Assembly: GCA_036924085.1 (NCBI GenBank)
Contig: JAVGWX010000003.1
Location: forward strand, 132,553,023 to 132,617,022
Direction of reading: 5' to 3'
Source of the DNA: Ariolimax columbianus
Lineage: Eukaryota; Mollusca; Gastropoda; Stylommatophora; Arionidae
DNA length: 64,000 bases
How positions within the stretch are numbered: position 1 is the stretch's first letter; the number at the start of each line of letters is the position of its first letter. The notes beneath the pieces were generated by a model. The model was not told the origin of the DNA, made no database searches, and saw only the letters and a program-made list of their open reading frames with translations. Both the position numbers and the translations under genes were made by a program. Below are positions 36,892-48,168 of this stretch, piece after piece.

Positions 36892-39800
36892 TTCTTCTTT
36901 CGTTCGCTTTAAAATATTGTCTATATCTGCAATGTTGTCTCTTGTATAAACTTCACTGTCTTTTGTAGTTCACACACAGGTCCATAAAGTTTCTCTTCCA
37001 GTGTTGTTTCTATGGGCCAGTGAGATTTTCTCTGTATATCATATTCGGGGCAGTTTTGCAATATGTGCTCTGCTGTCTGGGGCGCCTGTCCACATGTACA
37101 CATAGCTGAGTTGCCAATCTTCATTTTTAGTGTACATGTGGCTGTGGAGTCGTTTGTGTCCTGTTCTAAGGCGCAACACAACAGTTTGCTCTTGTCTGTT
37201 CATGTTATGGTAATCATCTGGTGTTACTGTTGGTGGCTTTCTGATTAATTTGATCATCCTTATCTTCTGTTGGTATGTAACTGGCACATCTAGTTGCTCG
37301 TCTGCAGCACCCTCCTTTGCCAGTCAATCTGCTCTCTCGTTTCCTGGTATTCCACAATGAGAAAGTATCCACTGCATGACAATCTTGCGCTGGTTGCTCA
37401 GTTCAGACAGTAGAGCCTGTAGATCTGGCAGTTTCTCAAATTTAAGTGCTTGGAGTGCTGATTGTGCATCTGTAAGAAATACTACAGGTTGTGGACCGAC
37501 ATTGGTGTTCAACAGTTTCTCAGTTGCCACCTTGATTGCCTGTATTTCTCCATCATATATATGACAGAATTTCCCAGTTGGTACTTTGACTGTATCCCTA
37601 ATGTTGTTTGGGCATTCTATGTACACTCCCGCTCCTCCATTCTTTACTGCATTCTGTGCTGACCCATCTGTGTATACTCTGATCCAGAGGTCTTGTGGGT
37701 ATTCTTCATCCAGGAAATTGAGGATCACTATCCTACGTTGCACACTGTTCTGTTCATCCTTGTCAAATATTCCTTTCACTTTTGTTTGAATGCATACTGA
37801 TAGTCCGTGCTCCTCTCTCCAAGGGGTTTGTTCTGGCACAGACTTTAGGGGGATGTCAACTTCAGGTAGATCCATAATTTGCCTGCGAAGTCGTTTAGCC
37901 TGATGCATAAAACTACTTCTTTTCAGTCTTCCCATTGCTAAATTTTGAAATCTGTCTTTCATTGGATGGCTCGGCATGCAGTGGAACTTTTCTGCCTGTG
38001 TTAATACCTTTGTGTCTCTGCACTCTCTTAGTGCTTGTATCCTTCCCATTTTCTCCATCTCCACAATAGGTGTTGATTTCATTGCTCCTGTAATGACCCT
38101 AAGTGCTTGATTTTGCACCTTATCCACCTCTTTTAGGGTAGTGTTTGCTGCGGGGCAGCACACTGCTGACCCATATTCCAGATGTGGCCGTATACCTTGT
38201 TGGTAAACTTTGTTAAGTATTTTTCCACTAGCACCCCATGTGGTTCCACTTAATTTTCTCAGGATGGCTAACTTCCTCCTGGCTTTTTTGGCTGCCTTGT
38301 TGACGTGTTCCCTCCATGTCAACCTATCATCAAATGTAACTCCAAGATAGGTGGGTTGTTTATCTTCTTTGAGGTGTTCTCCATTTATCTTGATAACTCC
38401 AGCTTTTTGTTTTGGGGAGAGGGTGAAAAGCGTAGTGCTATATTTTTCGGTGTTAATGTTTACACACCATCTGTTTGTCCATGAGGTCAAGGCATCAATA
38501 GCTCATTGCAGCATTCTGGTGGCCACTGTTGCTTGCTCATTTACACACCATATTACCAAGTCATCTGCATACATTGCAACTTTTGTTCCTTGTGGTAGCT
38601 CAGCAATCAAGTCATTGATGAAGACTATGAAAAGTGTAGGGGAAAGAACTCCTCCCTGAGGCACACCATGACGCAGTAGAATTTTCTTACTCTTGAGACC
38701 ATCTAGTTGGACTCTGGCTCTTCTGTTATGTAAGTATGCTTTTATCCATTTGTACATCCTACCCATCACTCCATTATTTCTCAGTTTCTTTAAAAGTCCT
38801 TCTTTCCAAACCATATCAAAAGCTTTCCTTAAGTCTATCCATGCTGCTAATACTAATTTCTTGTCCTGGAATGCGTCCTCGATCTCTTGTGAGAGGTATG
38901 TTGCCTGGTCTTCAGTGGAGTTGCATTTCCTAAATCCTGCCTGTTGTGGCACAAGAAGGTTTTGGCTCTCAAGATACCACTGGAGCCTTAGGTTGATGAT
39001 ACGTTCCATTTTTTTTACAAATGCAGCTTGTGAGGCTGATTGGTCTATAACTGGATGCCATGGAACTGTCTTTCCCTGGTTTTGAGAGTGGTATCATGAT
39101 TGCTTCTCTCCGGGTCTGTGGGACTGTACCTGATGTCCAACAAATGTTGAAGATCTGAAGCAGTTTTGTTTTTGCTGCTATTCCAAAGTTTTTGATCATC
39201 TCATTGGACACTCCGTCTGTTCCTGGCGACTTTCTCATTTTCAGTTTGGATTTTGCAAACTCCAGTTCTTTGTATGTGATTGGTGTCTCCATAACTTCGG
39301 GCATGGCACCATCTCGCTCTGTATTTTGTCGTTCCTCACGAACACTTCGTTGTTTCTCTCTGTCAACTTCAATGTTGCTATCTTTTGCAAAAGAGTCCGC
39401 AAAGTAATCAGCGGCTTGTTTGCCTGTGAGGATGTTTCCATCTTTGTTTAATGTAATTTTTGTGTTTCTCTGTGCACCCTCATCATTAAGTTGTTTTACC
39501 AACTTCCACAGTTTCCTAGTATCCTTTTCAAAGTTCAGAGACTCTGTTTTCTCCCACCAACTTCTTCTTCTAGCCTGCAACTTTTCCCTTTGAAATTTGG
39601 CCTTAGCATGCTGATATTTTTTGTGGTGTTCTTGACATGGACTAATCTCTGCTTGCTTTCTAGATGTTTCTACCTCGTTTTGCAGTTGTTCTAATTCCCT
39701 ATTCCAGTATGGCCTATATTGTTTGCGGGCACCTCTAGGTATTGTTTCATGGGCAGCCTGTAGTATGCATCTGCTGAAATTATCGACTACCTTATTTATG

Positions 39801-41433
39801 TCTTCATCTGTTGTTAGATTTCTAGTCAGCACACTAGACATTGACCAGTCTGCCTTCCTGTAATTCCACCGAGGCAGGGTACTACTTTCCTTGACATATT
39901 CATTTTGAATAGTTAGAAATACTGGTCTGTGGTCACTACCTCCAAGTTGTTTCCCTACAATGCGTGTAATGTTCCATTCCATGCATGGTGAGTGGAATGC
40001 CAAATCTGGTGTAGAAGTGGTGTGCCATGATCTAGAGTAGAAGGTCGGTGGGTCTATTGGCTGGTTAATCAGGATAAGTCCATTGTCATCCTGCCAGTTT
40101 TCTAGCTCCTCACCCCTCCTATCCATTTTATCATAGCCCCAGCTCTGTGAGTGGCTATTGAAGTCTCCACACACAATCAGTCTTTCCTTTGTTGCAATCG
40201 TATTCAGTGCCAGTGGACGATCACTCGGACAGTAATAATTTAGAAGGTGGAATTCTATACTTTCTGTCTTGAGATGCATCATCTGGTATTCTGCCCCCTC
40301 CATATATACTTCCTGCTGATAAGCATTGATGCTATTTCTCACAAGTGTCAGAATTCCACCCTTCTTCCTGTCTTTCCGGTCAGACCTATAGCACTGGTAT
40401 CCTCTAATTTTGAAGGCTATATCTTTATTGAGATGCGTTTCTTGCAAGCAGCATACATTTACTTGCTCTTCATATAGAATATTCTCAAGCTCTAATTTTT
40501 TACTATAGCCATCTCTTTTGCTGTTGACACCTTCAACATTCCAATGCATTATTTTAAGTGTTCTTTTATTTGTTTTGGGTTTTGTTTGGCCAGTAGCTCT
40601 ATTCTCGTGCCTCCTGACTCCACTAGGCATCCGAGAAGGACCTCCAGTAATAAAGTTTGGGACCTTTTGAGACGGGGGACCCGGCACTGTACCTGCCTGG
40701 TTGTCCACCATAGGCCGAGCGCCATAACGTTTTGCAGATATAGGCATACTCTCATGTTGCGTATTTGCGTGGCATCCTGATTTATGTGGTGCGCCTTTTG
40801 GCTGGTTGCCTCCGTCTTCAGCACCTTAAGGTTGCTTGGGCAGACTGTGGTCTTGCTCGAAAGGATGTGTGATGAAGAGGATATGAACTTATGGACCCAT
40901 TTTTCAAGTATCCCTGAAGAGAGGCAGTCCAGTGTGTCTGTGTCCGAGGATCGTCACGTCCTGCCAGAAACGTAGCATATACATGTGAGTGGGGTATCTC
41001 CTTACTCCCCTTTAGTATTCTTGGCTCCTCTGCAGTGATGGTACGCCTGGCATTCCCCGCCACCTGGGCGGTTGTCACAAAGGGGCAGAGGTGCAATGTC
41101 CTCTGGCCTGCATCTCTTCTGCGTCCATTGGGATGACTGATAGAAGACAAAAGTAAAGAACGAGGCAAGAATGCATTTAACCCATGAAGTGGGGGTGGAT
41201 TGGTTTAGCCCAGAGCGTGTACCACTCGCCGGTGGGTTCTGCAGCTCCACCTAAAGGGCTCCACCTACTCCTCGGCCACTTAGTCTGGCCCCTCTCCAAG
41301 GACCTGTCCGGCTTGGGTGACCCTAACAGGAGTAAAACTCCCGCCGGCATAGCCCCCTGGATCACTGGGACATGTAAGCTCTCCAACCCCGTCAAGGTAG
41401 GCCTACATTTGAAGAAGGAGCAATAGATAAAAC
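36892..41433 (-). mobile_element. I/Ingi-like LINE, nearly full length (EN, RT, RNase H)
   Basis: On the minus strand the GC-rich 5' region at 41430-40750 leads into a 592-codon open frame (40747-38969). The EEP endonuclease starts IMHWNVEGVNSKRDG and has LQETHLNKD, IVCGDFNSHSQSWGYD and GGSDHRPVF. RT starts at FAKSKLKMRKSPGTDGVSNE. After a frameshift near 38990, RT continues (38999-38503) with WIDLRKAFDMVWKEGL, GVPQGGVLSPTLF and MYADDLVIW. After a stop near 38500, the segment 38490-37324 has LGVTFDDRLTWREH and RNase H (VYTDGSAQNAVKNGG, DGEIQAIKVA, TDAQSALQAL, SHCGIPGNERAD). A C-terminal CTCGQAPQTAEHILQNCPEY block ends at 36921. The 3' end GCGAACGAAAGAAGAA follows at once. Only about four lesions. 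Confidence 0.95.
36921..37323 (-). pseudogene. C-terminal zinc-knuckle-like region of the LINE ORF2
   Basis: After the RNase H stop the reading continues in two frames: VPVTYQQKIRMIKLIRK, VVLRLRTGHKRLHSHM and the C-x-C-x7-H block CTCGQAPQTAEHILQNCPEY. This C-terminal Cys/His block recurs in the remnants at 11800, 44700, 51830 and 60030. Confidence 0.8.
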
Positions 41434-41791
41434 AATTATTTTTTATATCGCTCCTATAGGTTTAGAGTCAGTTATTACGCATTTCGTAAATTTTTGTATA
41501 AATATGTTTTAGGTTTTTATATACATGGATAATTGACAAAATTAGGCAGTGATTTGATCTTTGGCCACTCCCAATCTATGGCAGTGGTCCAGCACTGGCC
41601 CTGTAATTTAATATGATGCTCCTGTGTATGTGCAGTTTGTTTTATGTGATCAGTCTGTCATCAACATGCACACATGATTTTAGTCACCATTTATAACTTG
41701 CACTGCACGATGCAGTGTGTCGATTCTTTCCTGTGCTTTAAGTAGTTTAAGGAGTCCAGGCATGCATATAATGATATATGGAGCAATAGAT
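41434..41791. repeat. Direct repeat R, right copy
   Basis: Counterpart of 36532-36891, in the same orientation. The last 20 bases of its surrounding sequence (41780-41799) also appear as a direct copy immediately left of it (41417-41436), at the LINE 5' junction. Confidence 0.95.
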
Positions 41792-41799
41792 AAAACAAT

Positions 41800-42769
41800 A
41801 TATAGCTGGGAAGTTAACAGTATTAATAACATTACAGAAGTCCGGAATAAATGTAAATATTTAAACAGCTTTTGACTATGATAGTCATGGGATAGGGTAC
41901 AACATCTGTCTGATAGAATCGGAAAATTGCTGCATATTTAATATTTAAATCACAAATCGTCAAATGACATAGAAAATGATAGATCTACATTCGATTGTCT
42001 CAGACGTCTGCTGAAATGAGCGGAAAAAGTTGGTGCATATAATTATAATGATATATTATTTGTGATATTTTATTACACAACGACAAGTGTACGTACACTC
42101 GCACTCAACACTTACAACACTGTATTATAATTATGTTTTATATCAACATCTGACTTACTAAAGACGTGTCTAAAGACAAGTCTAAAGCTTGGGAGTTATT
42201 GTTGTTATAAAATATTATAAAAGCAATTTGTAAAGAATATTTTAGTTATGTATTAGATTTTTAACTTAGTAGTAGTAGTTTAGTTACACGTAAACAGTTG
42301 ACATATGTAACATGTTAATAACTACTAAACTATAGTACTATCTGTTGTTGTTGTTGTTCCACCTAGTTGACCTAGCAAAAATATGAACTTTTACATTTTA
42401 TTTTACAAACGACAAACGTGATAAGAAATATATTCACAGTTAGAACTTAGTAGAGTGAGGTAATCATAACATACTTATCCTTCTGCTTCATTTAATATTT
42501 TATAGCTAAGAATTTCCACAAATAGCTAACAGTAACACTAAGTAACAGTAACATACCCAAGAGCAAAATCTGTTCAGAGACATTTTTAGTATTTCATAGA
42601 TTTTCGTTTATTGTTTTTTAGTTTTTTAATCCAGTTAGTTTTTTCATTGGTACCCTCATGTTTTTAAAAAAGTTTCCTCGTCTGTACAGAGCTACAAGAC
42701 AAATTATAACAATTACGTCAGTCGATAACCTTGACGTGGCAGAAGATGCATTACAGTGAATGAAGTGAC
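41800..42769. other. AT-rich unannotated stretch
   Basis: Nearly 1 kb of AT-rich DNA without open frames, repeat copies or tRNA-like heads that I can recognise. Confidence 0.5.
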
Positions 42770-43070
42770 AACAGTCAGTGACTCATAGATGGCTGATTGT
42801 ATCAGGGTCAGCGAATTAGAGCTGACCAAGACCCTATTCCGCCTCCACGTGACGGCCCTGGAAACAGGCTGCACTAATGTAGTCTGGAAAAGAGAGTAAA
42901 AATCTCTGTTAGAAGGCAAACACGGTACACAAAAACGCCAACTAAAATCGAATGTGTAGACCCGACAGGCGCAGATATCACAGCCTCGCTGTAAACTATG
43001 ACACATCGGCACAAGGATCTTTTCATGGCGAACGCAGAGGAAGAAGATGATGATGATAATGAAGAAGAAC
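42770..43070 (+). mobile_element. Family E repeat, full-length, plus orientation with GAA-rich tail
   Basis: Runs TGACTCATAGATGGCTGATT, CAGGGTCAGCGAATTAGAGC, GGCCCTGGAAACAGGCTGCA, AGGCGCAGATATCACAGCCT, CGCTGTAAACTATGACACA, then CGAACGCAGAGGAAGAAG. The end is the same GAACGCAGAAGAAG tail as in family D, and the CTGTAAACT module is shared too. An acidic open frame here (MANAEEEDDDD) is the translated tail. Confidence 0.85.
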
Positions 43071-43193
43071 CGCCATTCCGCCGGTTTTATAAATCAGGAA
43101 CGATTATTCGTATTATATCTCTGTCACTTTCTCCAGAAGGTATCTCCCATTTATCATGTATGCCAGTGCATCTTCCCGTACTGCTATGCATCT

Positions 43194-43454
43194 TTTTTTT
43201 TTTTTTTTTTTTTTTTTGCGTTCGCCTTATTTCTCTAATCCCCAAGGCGGTGTGCGTTGCACTGTGGTTTTTATTTTGCGCCTGTCGGCCCAATGCATCC
43301 GACTTCAGCATGCATTTTATGTAAGGGTCTGCTTCCTCCTGCATTTTCTAAGGGTTTGCTTCCCCGGGGTAACGGCCGGTGCTGTAATGGGGATCGAACC
43401 CAGCACCTTCGGATTGTGAGCCGTGCCACTTATCCACTAGGCCACGCCGTCCCC
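43194..43454 (-). mobile_element. SINE family A, copy 3, with target-site duplication
   Basis: Minus-strand full copy with a long poly-A tail (poly-T at 43191-43217 on plus) and B box GGGTTCGATCCCC. Flanks are CTGCTATGCATCT (43181-43193) and CTGCCATGCATCT (43455-43467), a 13-bp duplication with one difference. Confidence 0.96.
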
Positions 43455-43544
43455 CTGCCATGCATCTAAACTGGTTCATTCTATCAAGATAAGTAACATT
43501 TGTGCAGTAGGCCATGTTGGTTATGTGTAATAGCTGAGAAGCAA

Positions 43545-43665
43545 GACTTGAATCAGGGTCATGTCACGTCCTCGTCATAGTTCCCGTAAACAGGCTGCGT
43601 CACAGCAATCTGGCAAGTGAGGTAGGGATAGACATTGTGATCCCCTTAGACTAGTGGTGAGCTTG
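43545..43665. mobile_element. Family F fragment, reverse orientation
   Basis: TCCTCGTCATAGTTCCCG, AAACAGGCTGCGTCACAGCA, ATCTGGCAAGTGAGGTAGG and GTGATCCCCTTAGACTAGTG match the reversed right half of family F. Confidence 0.6.
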
Positions 43666-43689
43666 CTGAGGAACCTTGAATTGCACCAT

Positions 43690-44200
43690 GTACAGAGTGC
43701 CCCCGGTTATCTTTCTCAAGTAACAGCCAAACAACTACTGAAAGATTACGAACGAAAAGGCTTGGGGCTGAATAGATGGGCAATGGAGAATACTGGGAGA
43801 GAAATCTACAAACATATGACCATCCCTAATCTGAAAGAAAAACAACACCAACCTCTTGAAAAGGAGAGACCAAAGCACCATTTTCCGACTTCACACTCAA
43901 CACATACAATTAAACAGTTACTTGAACAGAATCCAACTAAGACATACCACAGAGTGACGGCTGTGCACACATCCTTATGAAACTGTTGAACATAATCTTT
44001 TTGAATGTCCGGCACTTGCTGGTGCCAGGAATGAACTTCTTCGTTCGAGGCCAGACAAATGGAAAATGTTATAAGAAAACTAAACAACAGCTTACAAACA
44101 TTTGTAGATACCACTATATGGCATTGTACTAAAGGACATGAGCCCACATGCCGCTGGATCGATTACCAACCAACCATCTTTCTCAAATAAGCCTTGTATT
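43690..44200 (+). mobile_element. I-like LINE C-terminal remnant
   Basis: The plus strand reads LNRWAMENTGREIYKHM near 43765, [20 protein letters not shown] near 43885, and then a His/Cys block (HPYETVEHNLFECPAL-like) in another frame near 43970-44020. It corresponds to the minus-strand remnant at 11700-12060. The antisense open frames here are shadows. Confidence 0.75.
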
Positions 44201-44539
44201 ACAAGATGAGCCACTGTAACCTGCTAACAAAGAGACGTCAAGAGTTAACCCAATTCAATGCAAAAAGGTTAAAACAACAGTCTATTTCCTATGACGATTT
44301 AATCAGTACATATCAGCGCTAGAAATCAGTTAGCCTCAGAACGACTTGAACTCTGGGCAAACAGCTGTAGGCCTACATCCAAAACAATGTCTTAAACTTC
44401 CCTTCATTACACTAACCCTTAAAAAACAAAACAAAAAACACTAGTGAGTTCCTTGTTTGCCAATTTTGCAAATGGGGCTGATCTTCCTTTGATAAAGGTA
44501 ATCACATCACAAATACTGTCGTCGGGGATAGTGTGTCTA

Positions 44540-44900
44540 TTAGTCAGGTATCCATTTGCAGGTGGGTAGATTTAGTGTGACGATCGATGAGAACAGAATG
44601 GAGAGACCAGCACAAAGAATACAAACCAGAAAATGACAGCATAGACAAACTTGGCAGAGATGGGCAGACAAAGATCTTCAGACTCAAAACGAGACATTGT
44701 CGACTAAAGGCCCACCACCACGTGCGATTGCGGAGCACCCAACCAAACGTCAGGACATATCCTGCAGGACTGGCCCACATATGCAGATTAAAGAGAGGTA
44801 GCCTGGCTCGGAGGAGCGACCATATTCGGAAAGCTGTGATGGACCGGCAAAGACCTGGAAGTCTCCTTCGTGAACCTCGCCGGACTTGAATCATGTCATC
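44540..44900 (+). mobile_element. I-like LINE C-terminal remnant beside a SINE core
   Basis: The plus strand has DSIDKLGRDGQTKIFRLKTR, then in a second frame CDCGAPNQTSGHILQDWPTY (the post-RNase H Cys/His block). Just left, at 44542-44570, the minus strand has the SINE core ACCCACCTGCAAATGGATACC. At least two different elements abut here. Confidence 0.7.
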
Positions 44901-45439
44901 AGTTGATCGAAGAAGAAACGGAGGAGAAGAAGTAGTAGAAGTGTTTCGCAACCGGGAAACGAACATGGTGCCATTGACGTGAAAATCAAGTCCTGTAAGC
45001 ACTCTATCAATCAGTTATGTAATATTATGAGAGTAGTTACTTTTTTCTCTCCATTTATTGCGTTAAACGGCGTGTTGAGATTAAGTCGTCTGACATGTGC
45101 CAAATGCGTTGCATTGGTCGTTATGAACCGTGTCGTTGCTTAATTATTCAAATGCTATGTATGCATCTGTCTCTTGATCTCTCTCTTGTCCTGTAACCAG
45201 ATCTAGCAGCGTTGTAAATCACCAGTGGAAGTTGATGGGGGTGATTTATTATGGGATGAGCGAACCAGATATTTTTTGCCTGATACTTACTTTACTTTCC
45301 GTGTCCTAGGCACTTCGTCACACTTCATTCTTCCAGTTTTCAGCCACGTGGATTGCCCTGTCACTCAGCAGGTCATCCCTGCTACAAGTCTCCGGAAGGT
45401 TTTTGGCAGATCATTAGATGGTCCTGGTCTTGTGTTACT
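44901..45439. other. No clear feature
   Basis: Mixed sequence with isolated open frames. A trace of RTE is possible at the right edge, but no motif is convincing. Confidence 0.4.
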
Positions 45440-45960
45440 CCACATTTTTGCCTGATAATACGATGGTATATTCTACACAAGAAGTAGTGCCGACCCTACT
45501 TGGAATGTCTTTGTTTCGCAGTTTGTCTTTCCTGGTAACACCGATGACCTTCCTCAAATAATTCATTTCACACGTCGAAATTCTGCTGTCAAACGTCTTG
45601 AACATGGACCGTGTTTGGTACTGGTAGCACAGAGTCGGCATAAGTATATTGCTAATCAGCGGTTGCTTTGTTGTCAAACTATTACTCAAGTATCTAAGCT
45701 AGTCACAGATGATAAGTCATAGCAAATCCTTTCTGATAAATAGTCTCGATTTCACTGTCAAGCATACCGTCTGTCGCCCAAAATACTGCCCCTAATACCT
45801 GAACTCCTGGGCCAATTGAAGAGCAATATCATTGACACTTATGTTGAGTGGCCTAGGTACTCTGCTGATCCTCATAGTTTCTGTCTTCGTCTTGTTAGTT
45901 CACATATTGTATTTGGCAAAGGTTGTCACAAGCGCGTTCATGTGATTTAGCATTCATGTA
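45440..45960 (-). mobile_element. RTE-like LINE remnant (same family as 5075-5928)
   Basis: The minus strand reads [34 protein letters not shown] and TTSCVEY. This closely matches [20 protein letters not shown] and [19 protein letters not shown] at 5540-5660. Upstream decays. Confidence 0.8.
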
Positions 45961-45964
45961 ATGA

Positions 45965-46215
45965 TAATATTGAGAAGAGTATAGCTTGGCCAACAGTGAG
46001 CGGGCTTGCTAAAACTGGGATTACACCGGGGTTCGAAATTACGTACTGACAGAAAACAATCTGGGCATGGTTCATTCCAGGTACGATCGCCCCTCCAGTC
46101 GACCTAGCTGTAAATGGGTACCTGGCGTATGAGTTGGGAAAGCTATGAACGGCAAGGAAGGTAACTGGCCACCCCACCTCACATAGGCGGTGTTATCTTC
46201 ATCCCCGAAGGCAGT
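45965..46215 (+). mobile_element. SINE with tRNA-like B box and the shared core
   Basis: GGGTTCGAAATTAC near 46030 is B-box-like. The core AGTCGACCTAGCTGTAAATG and GGTACCTGG lies at 46098-46123. Then AACGGCAAGGAAGGTAACTG, GCCACCCCACCTC and GGCAGTTGTTGCTATGGGAT parallel 31425-31600. Confidence 0.75.
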
Positions 46216-46239
46216 TGTTGCTATGGGATCCACCTATGA

Positions 46240-47045
46240 TATTAATAATTGCTCATACATAATAACAGCTGACCGTAAAAGCCCATCCTAGCGCCCAGGC
46301 CCTACCATACATGGCTGGATTCGACTAGCTGGGTTCTCTCTTAGTCTCTTTCGCTATGTTCCGCTCAGTGTGTGAGCACCAGGCAGGGCGGTTCTGTGCA
46401 AGCGTCTTTCAGGAAGCGACATCACTGTTGAAACTCTTTAGAGTCACTTTCAATGAGTCTTTGAATCATTGCTTCTGTCTTCCTGATCTGAGCCATTGTA
46501 TAGCAACTGATTTGAGTGGCATTTATCCCGCATGGAGGAGCGCGTGGCCGAATGGTTTCCAGACCTGCCTGCTGAAAAGGAGGGCAGCGTTTCGAATCCC
46601 CGGTATGGCATATGTTGTTTTTCTGTTGGGGGTGAAATAAACAAACATAGCCAGCACACGGCGTGGTGACATCAGTGGCGAAACGGCCTGTAGTCCTCAG
46701 CCTTCAAAACACATCGACTACCCCAGCAATGGAAAAAATGTCGTATGACACTTTGGTTTTTACATTAAAAAAAAAAAATATCCCGCATGCGAATAAAATC
46801 TAGTCTATCTGATTTTGGCTCTCAAGAGTTTTGCCCTGTTGAGGGCTTTGAAGTTGAGTACCTTATCCTGCCCACAGATACAGCTCAAGTGGTTAGGTTT
46901 CCTTACTTGCCTACGATATAGTGTCCATGTTTCACAGACGCACAGAAGAGTAGTTAGCATCCCAGCAGATGAGACTTTGAGCTTGGTGGCAACACTGCTT
47001 CCTCCGATGAAGAGGGACACGGGTTTGAGTTTGAGAATAGTTTGA
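46240..47045 (-). mobile_element. RTE-like LINE remnant split by a SINE
   Basis: The minus strand at 47040-46790 reads VSLFIGGSSVATKLKVSSAG, LTTLLCVCETWTLYRRQVRK and NRAKLLRAKIR. The continuation at 46530-46260 has QLLYNGSDQED, then SDSKEFQQ, FLKDACTEPPCLVLTH and AEHSERD-like text in the order of RTE C-termini. The two halves are separated by the SINE at 46535-46778. Confidence 0.78.
46535..46778 (+). mobile_element. tRNA-headed SINE with poly-A tail and 11-bp TSD
   Basis: Starts GAGGAGCGCGTGGCCGAATG (A box) with B box GTTTCGAATCCCC and ends in a 12-A tail. Flanked by TATCCCGCATG at 46524-46534 and 46779-46789. The only copy of this family in the window. The class-II-like long variable arm suggests a tRNA-Ser/Leu-type ancestor. 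Confidence 0.93.
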
Positions 47046-47143
47046 GTGTCTGTATGGGTTGCCTCAGACCTAATGGTTTGAATACATTATACCCATATGT
47101 AACTTTCCCGCCTTGTTTTTGCATTCTTTTCCCTTTCATTTTT

Positions 47144-47147
<4 letters not shown>

Positions 47148-47192
<45 letters not shown>

Positions 47193-47212
47193 CATATATA
47201 TACATATATACA
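47148..47212. repeat. (TA)n microsatellite
   Basis: A TA run of about 40 bases followed by degenerate TACATA/CACA repeats. A second, longer TA run is at 63779-63844. Confidence 0.95.
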
Positions 47213-47449
47213 CACACACACACATCATTATTAAATATATAATTATTGTTTATTAATTATTTGACTTTTGTAAACATTTCTTTGTATATGAGTGTCTCTT
47301 GTGGTTTGTTTTTGTTGTTTTTTGTGTGATTTGTTCTTGTTTGGTTTGTGTGCAATTATATTGACCATTTCTTGTTGAATCCATTCTATTTGATAACAGG
47401 TGTATCGTGTCTCACACTTTTCTAGCACATCCAGATTTTAGAGGATAAC

Positions 47450-47622
47450 TTCGGCCGAAGACTGATGTATTGGACTGAAAGGTGCAAATATCGCAGTCAA
47501 GCTGTAAACTAGTGACACAACCCATTCTGTTCTCTGGACTACATCCTGCTAATTGCAAAGCCCTGTTCAGGGCTTGTTAGCGGGAGATTGAGAACGAACG
47601 CAGAAGAAGAAGAAGAAGAGGC
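47450..47622 (+). mobile_element. Family D repeat, copy 5, plus orientation
   Basis: CTTCGGCCGAAGACTGATGT, AAAGGTGCAAATATCGCAGT, CAAGCTGTAAACTAGTGACA, GGGCTTGTTAGCGGGAGATT and GAACGAACGCAGAAGAAGAA. The GAAGAA run is the 3' tail. Confidence 0.88.
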
Positions 47623-47682
47623 GAACTTATATCGCTCATTTTATTACATGTCTTGTTTGTTTTTTCCGTTCGTTCTTTGTTC

Positions 47683-48050
47683 CTAACTTAATTTAACGTC
47701 TTTATACTGGTTTAGAAGACTGCAGAGTGTGTATACAACTAGTTTAATTTACATTACCTTGCTTTAAAAGCTATGTGCATCCAATTTATTCTTGAATGTG
47801 TTAATTGTCCCTGCCTCCACTACTGTCCATGGCAATGCATTCGAACATTCACCACTCTCTGACTAAAAAAATATTTCCTAATATCTAATCTGGTTTTTTT
47901 CTTTAGTTAATTTGTAGCTGTGCCATCTTGTTCTTGTTGGTCGTTGTATTTAGAAAAAAATATTATAGTCTAATTTATCCTTTCCGTTGATTATCTTATA
48001 AACCTGTATAAGTCACCTTGAATTCTTCTCTTTTCTAGACTATATATTAT
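47683..48050 (-). mobile_element. CR1 3' end
   Basis: CTTAATTTAACGTCTTTATA, CTGGTTTAGAAGACTGCAGA and the degraded C-terminal coding region, as in the other minus-strand CR1 ends. Confidence 0.88.
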
Positions 48051-48168
48051 GTTCTCAATCATTGCAAAAGAGATTGCTCCATGAGATTGGAAAGATGCAG
48101 GAGTGATTCTCTTATTCAAAAAGGGCGAAAAATAAGATCCAGCAAATTATAGAACGATGAGTTTAATG
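48051..48168 (+). mobile_element. CR1 fragment, left piece, split by RTE
   Basis: The plus strand reads [16 protein letters not shown] and DPANYRTMSL, the CR1 RT segment seen at 26900-26830. It breaks at AGTTTAATG (48160-48168) and resumes at 50196 with [20 protein letters not shown]. Confidence 0.92.

Noticed and set aside
36532..41791. LTR retrotransposon, because of the long direct repeats
   Set aside because: The interior encodes EEP endonuclease, non-LTR RT and RNase H in LINE order, with no gag, protease or integrase. The repeats do not start and end with TG/CA.
42998..43075. Acidic N-terminal exon (MANAEEEDDDD...)
   Set aside because: It is the translated GAA-rich 3' tail of a family E element.
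43806..44147. Minus-strand open frame over the LINE C-terminus
   Set aside because: Antisense shadow of a recognisable plus-strand LINE block.
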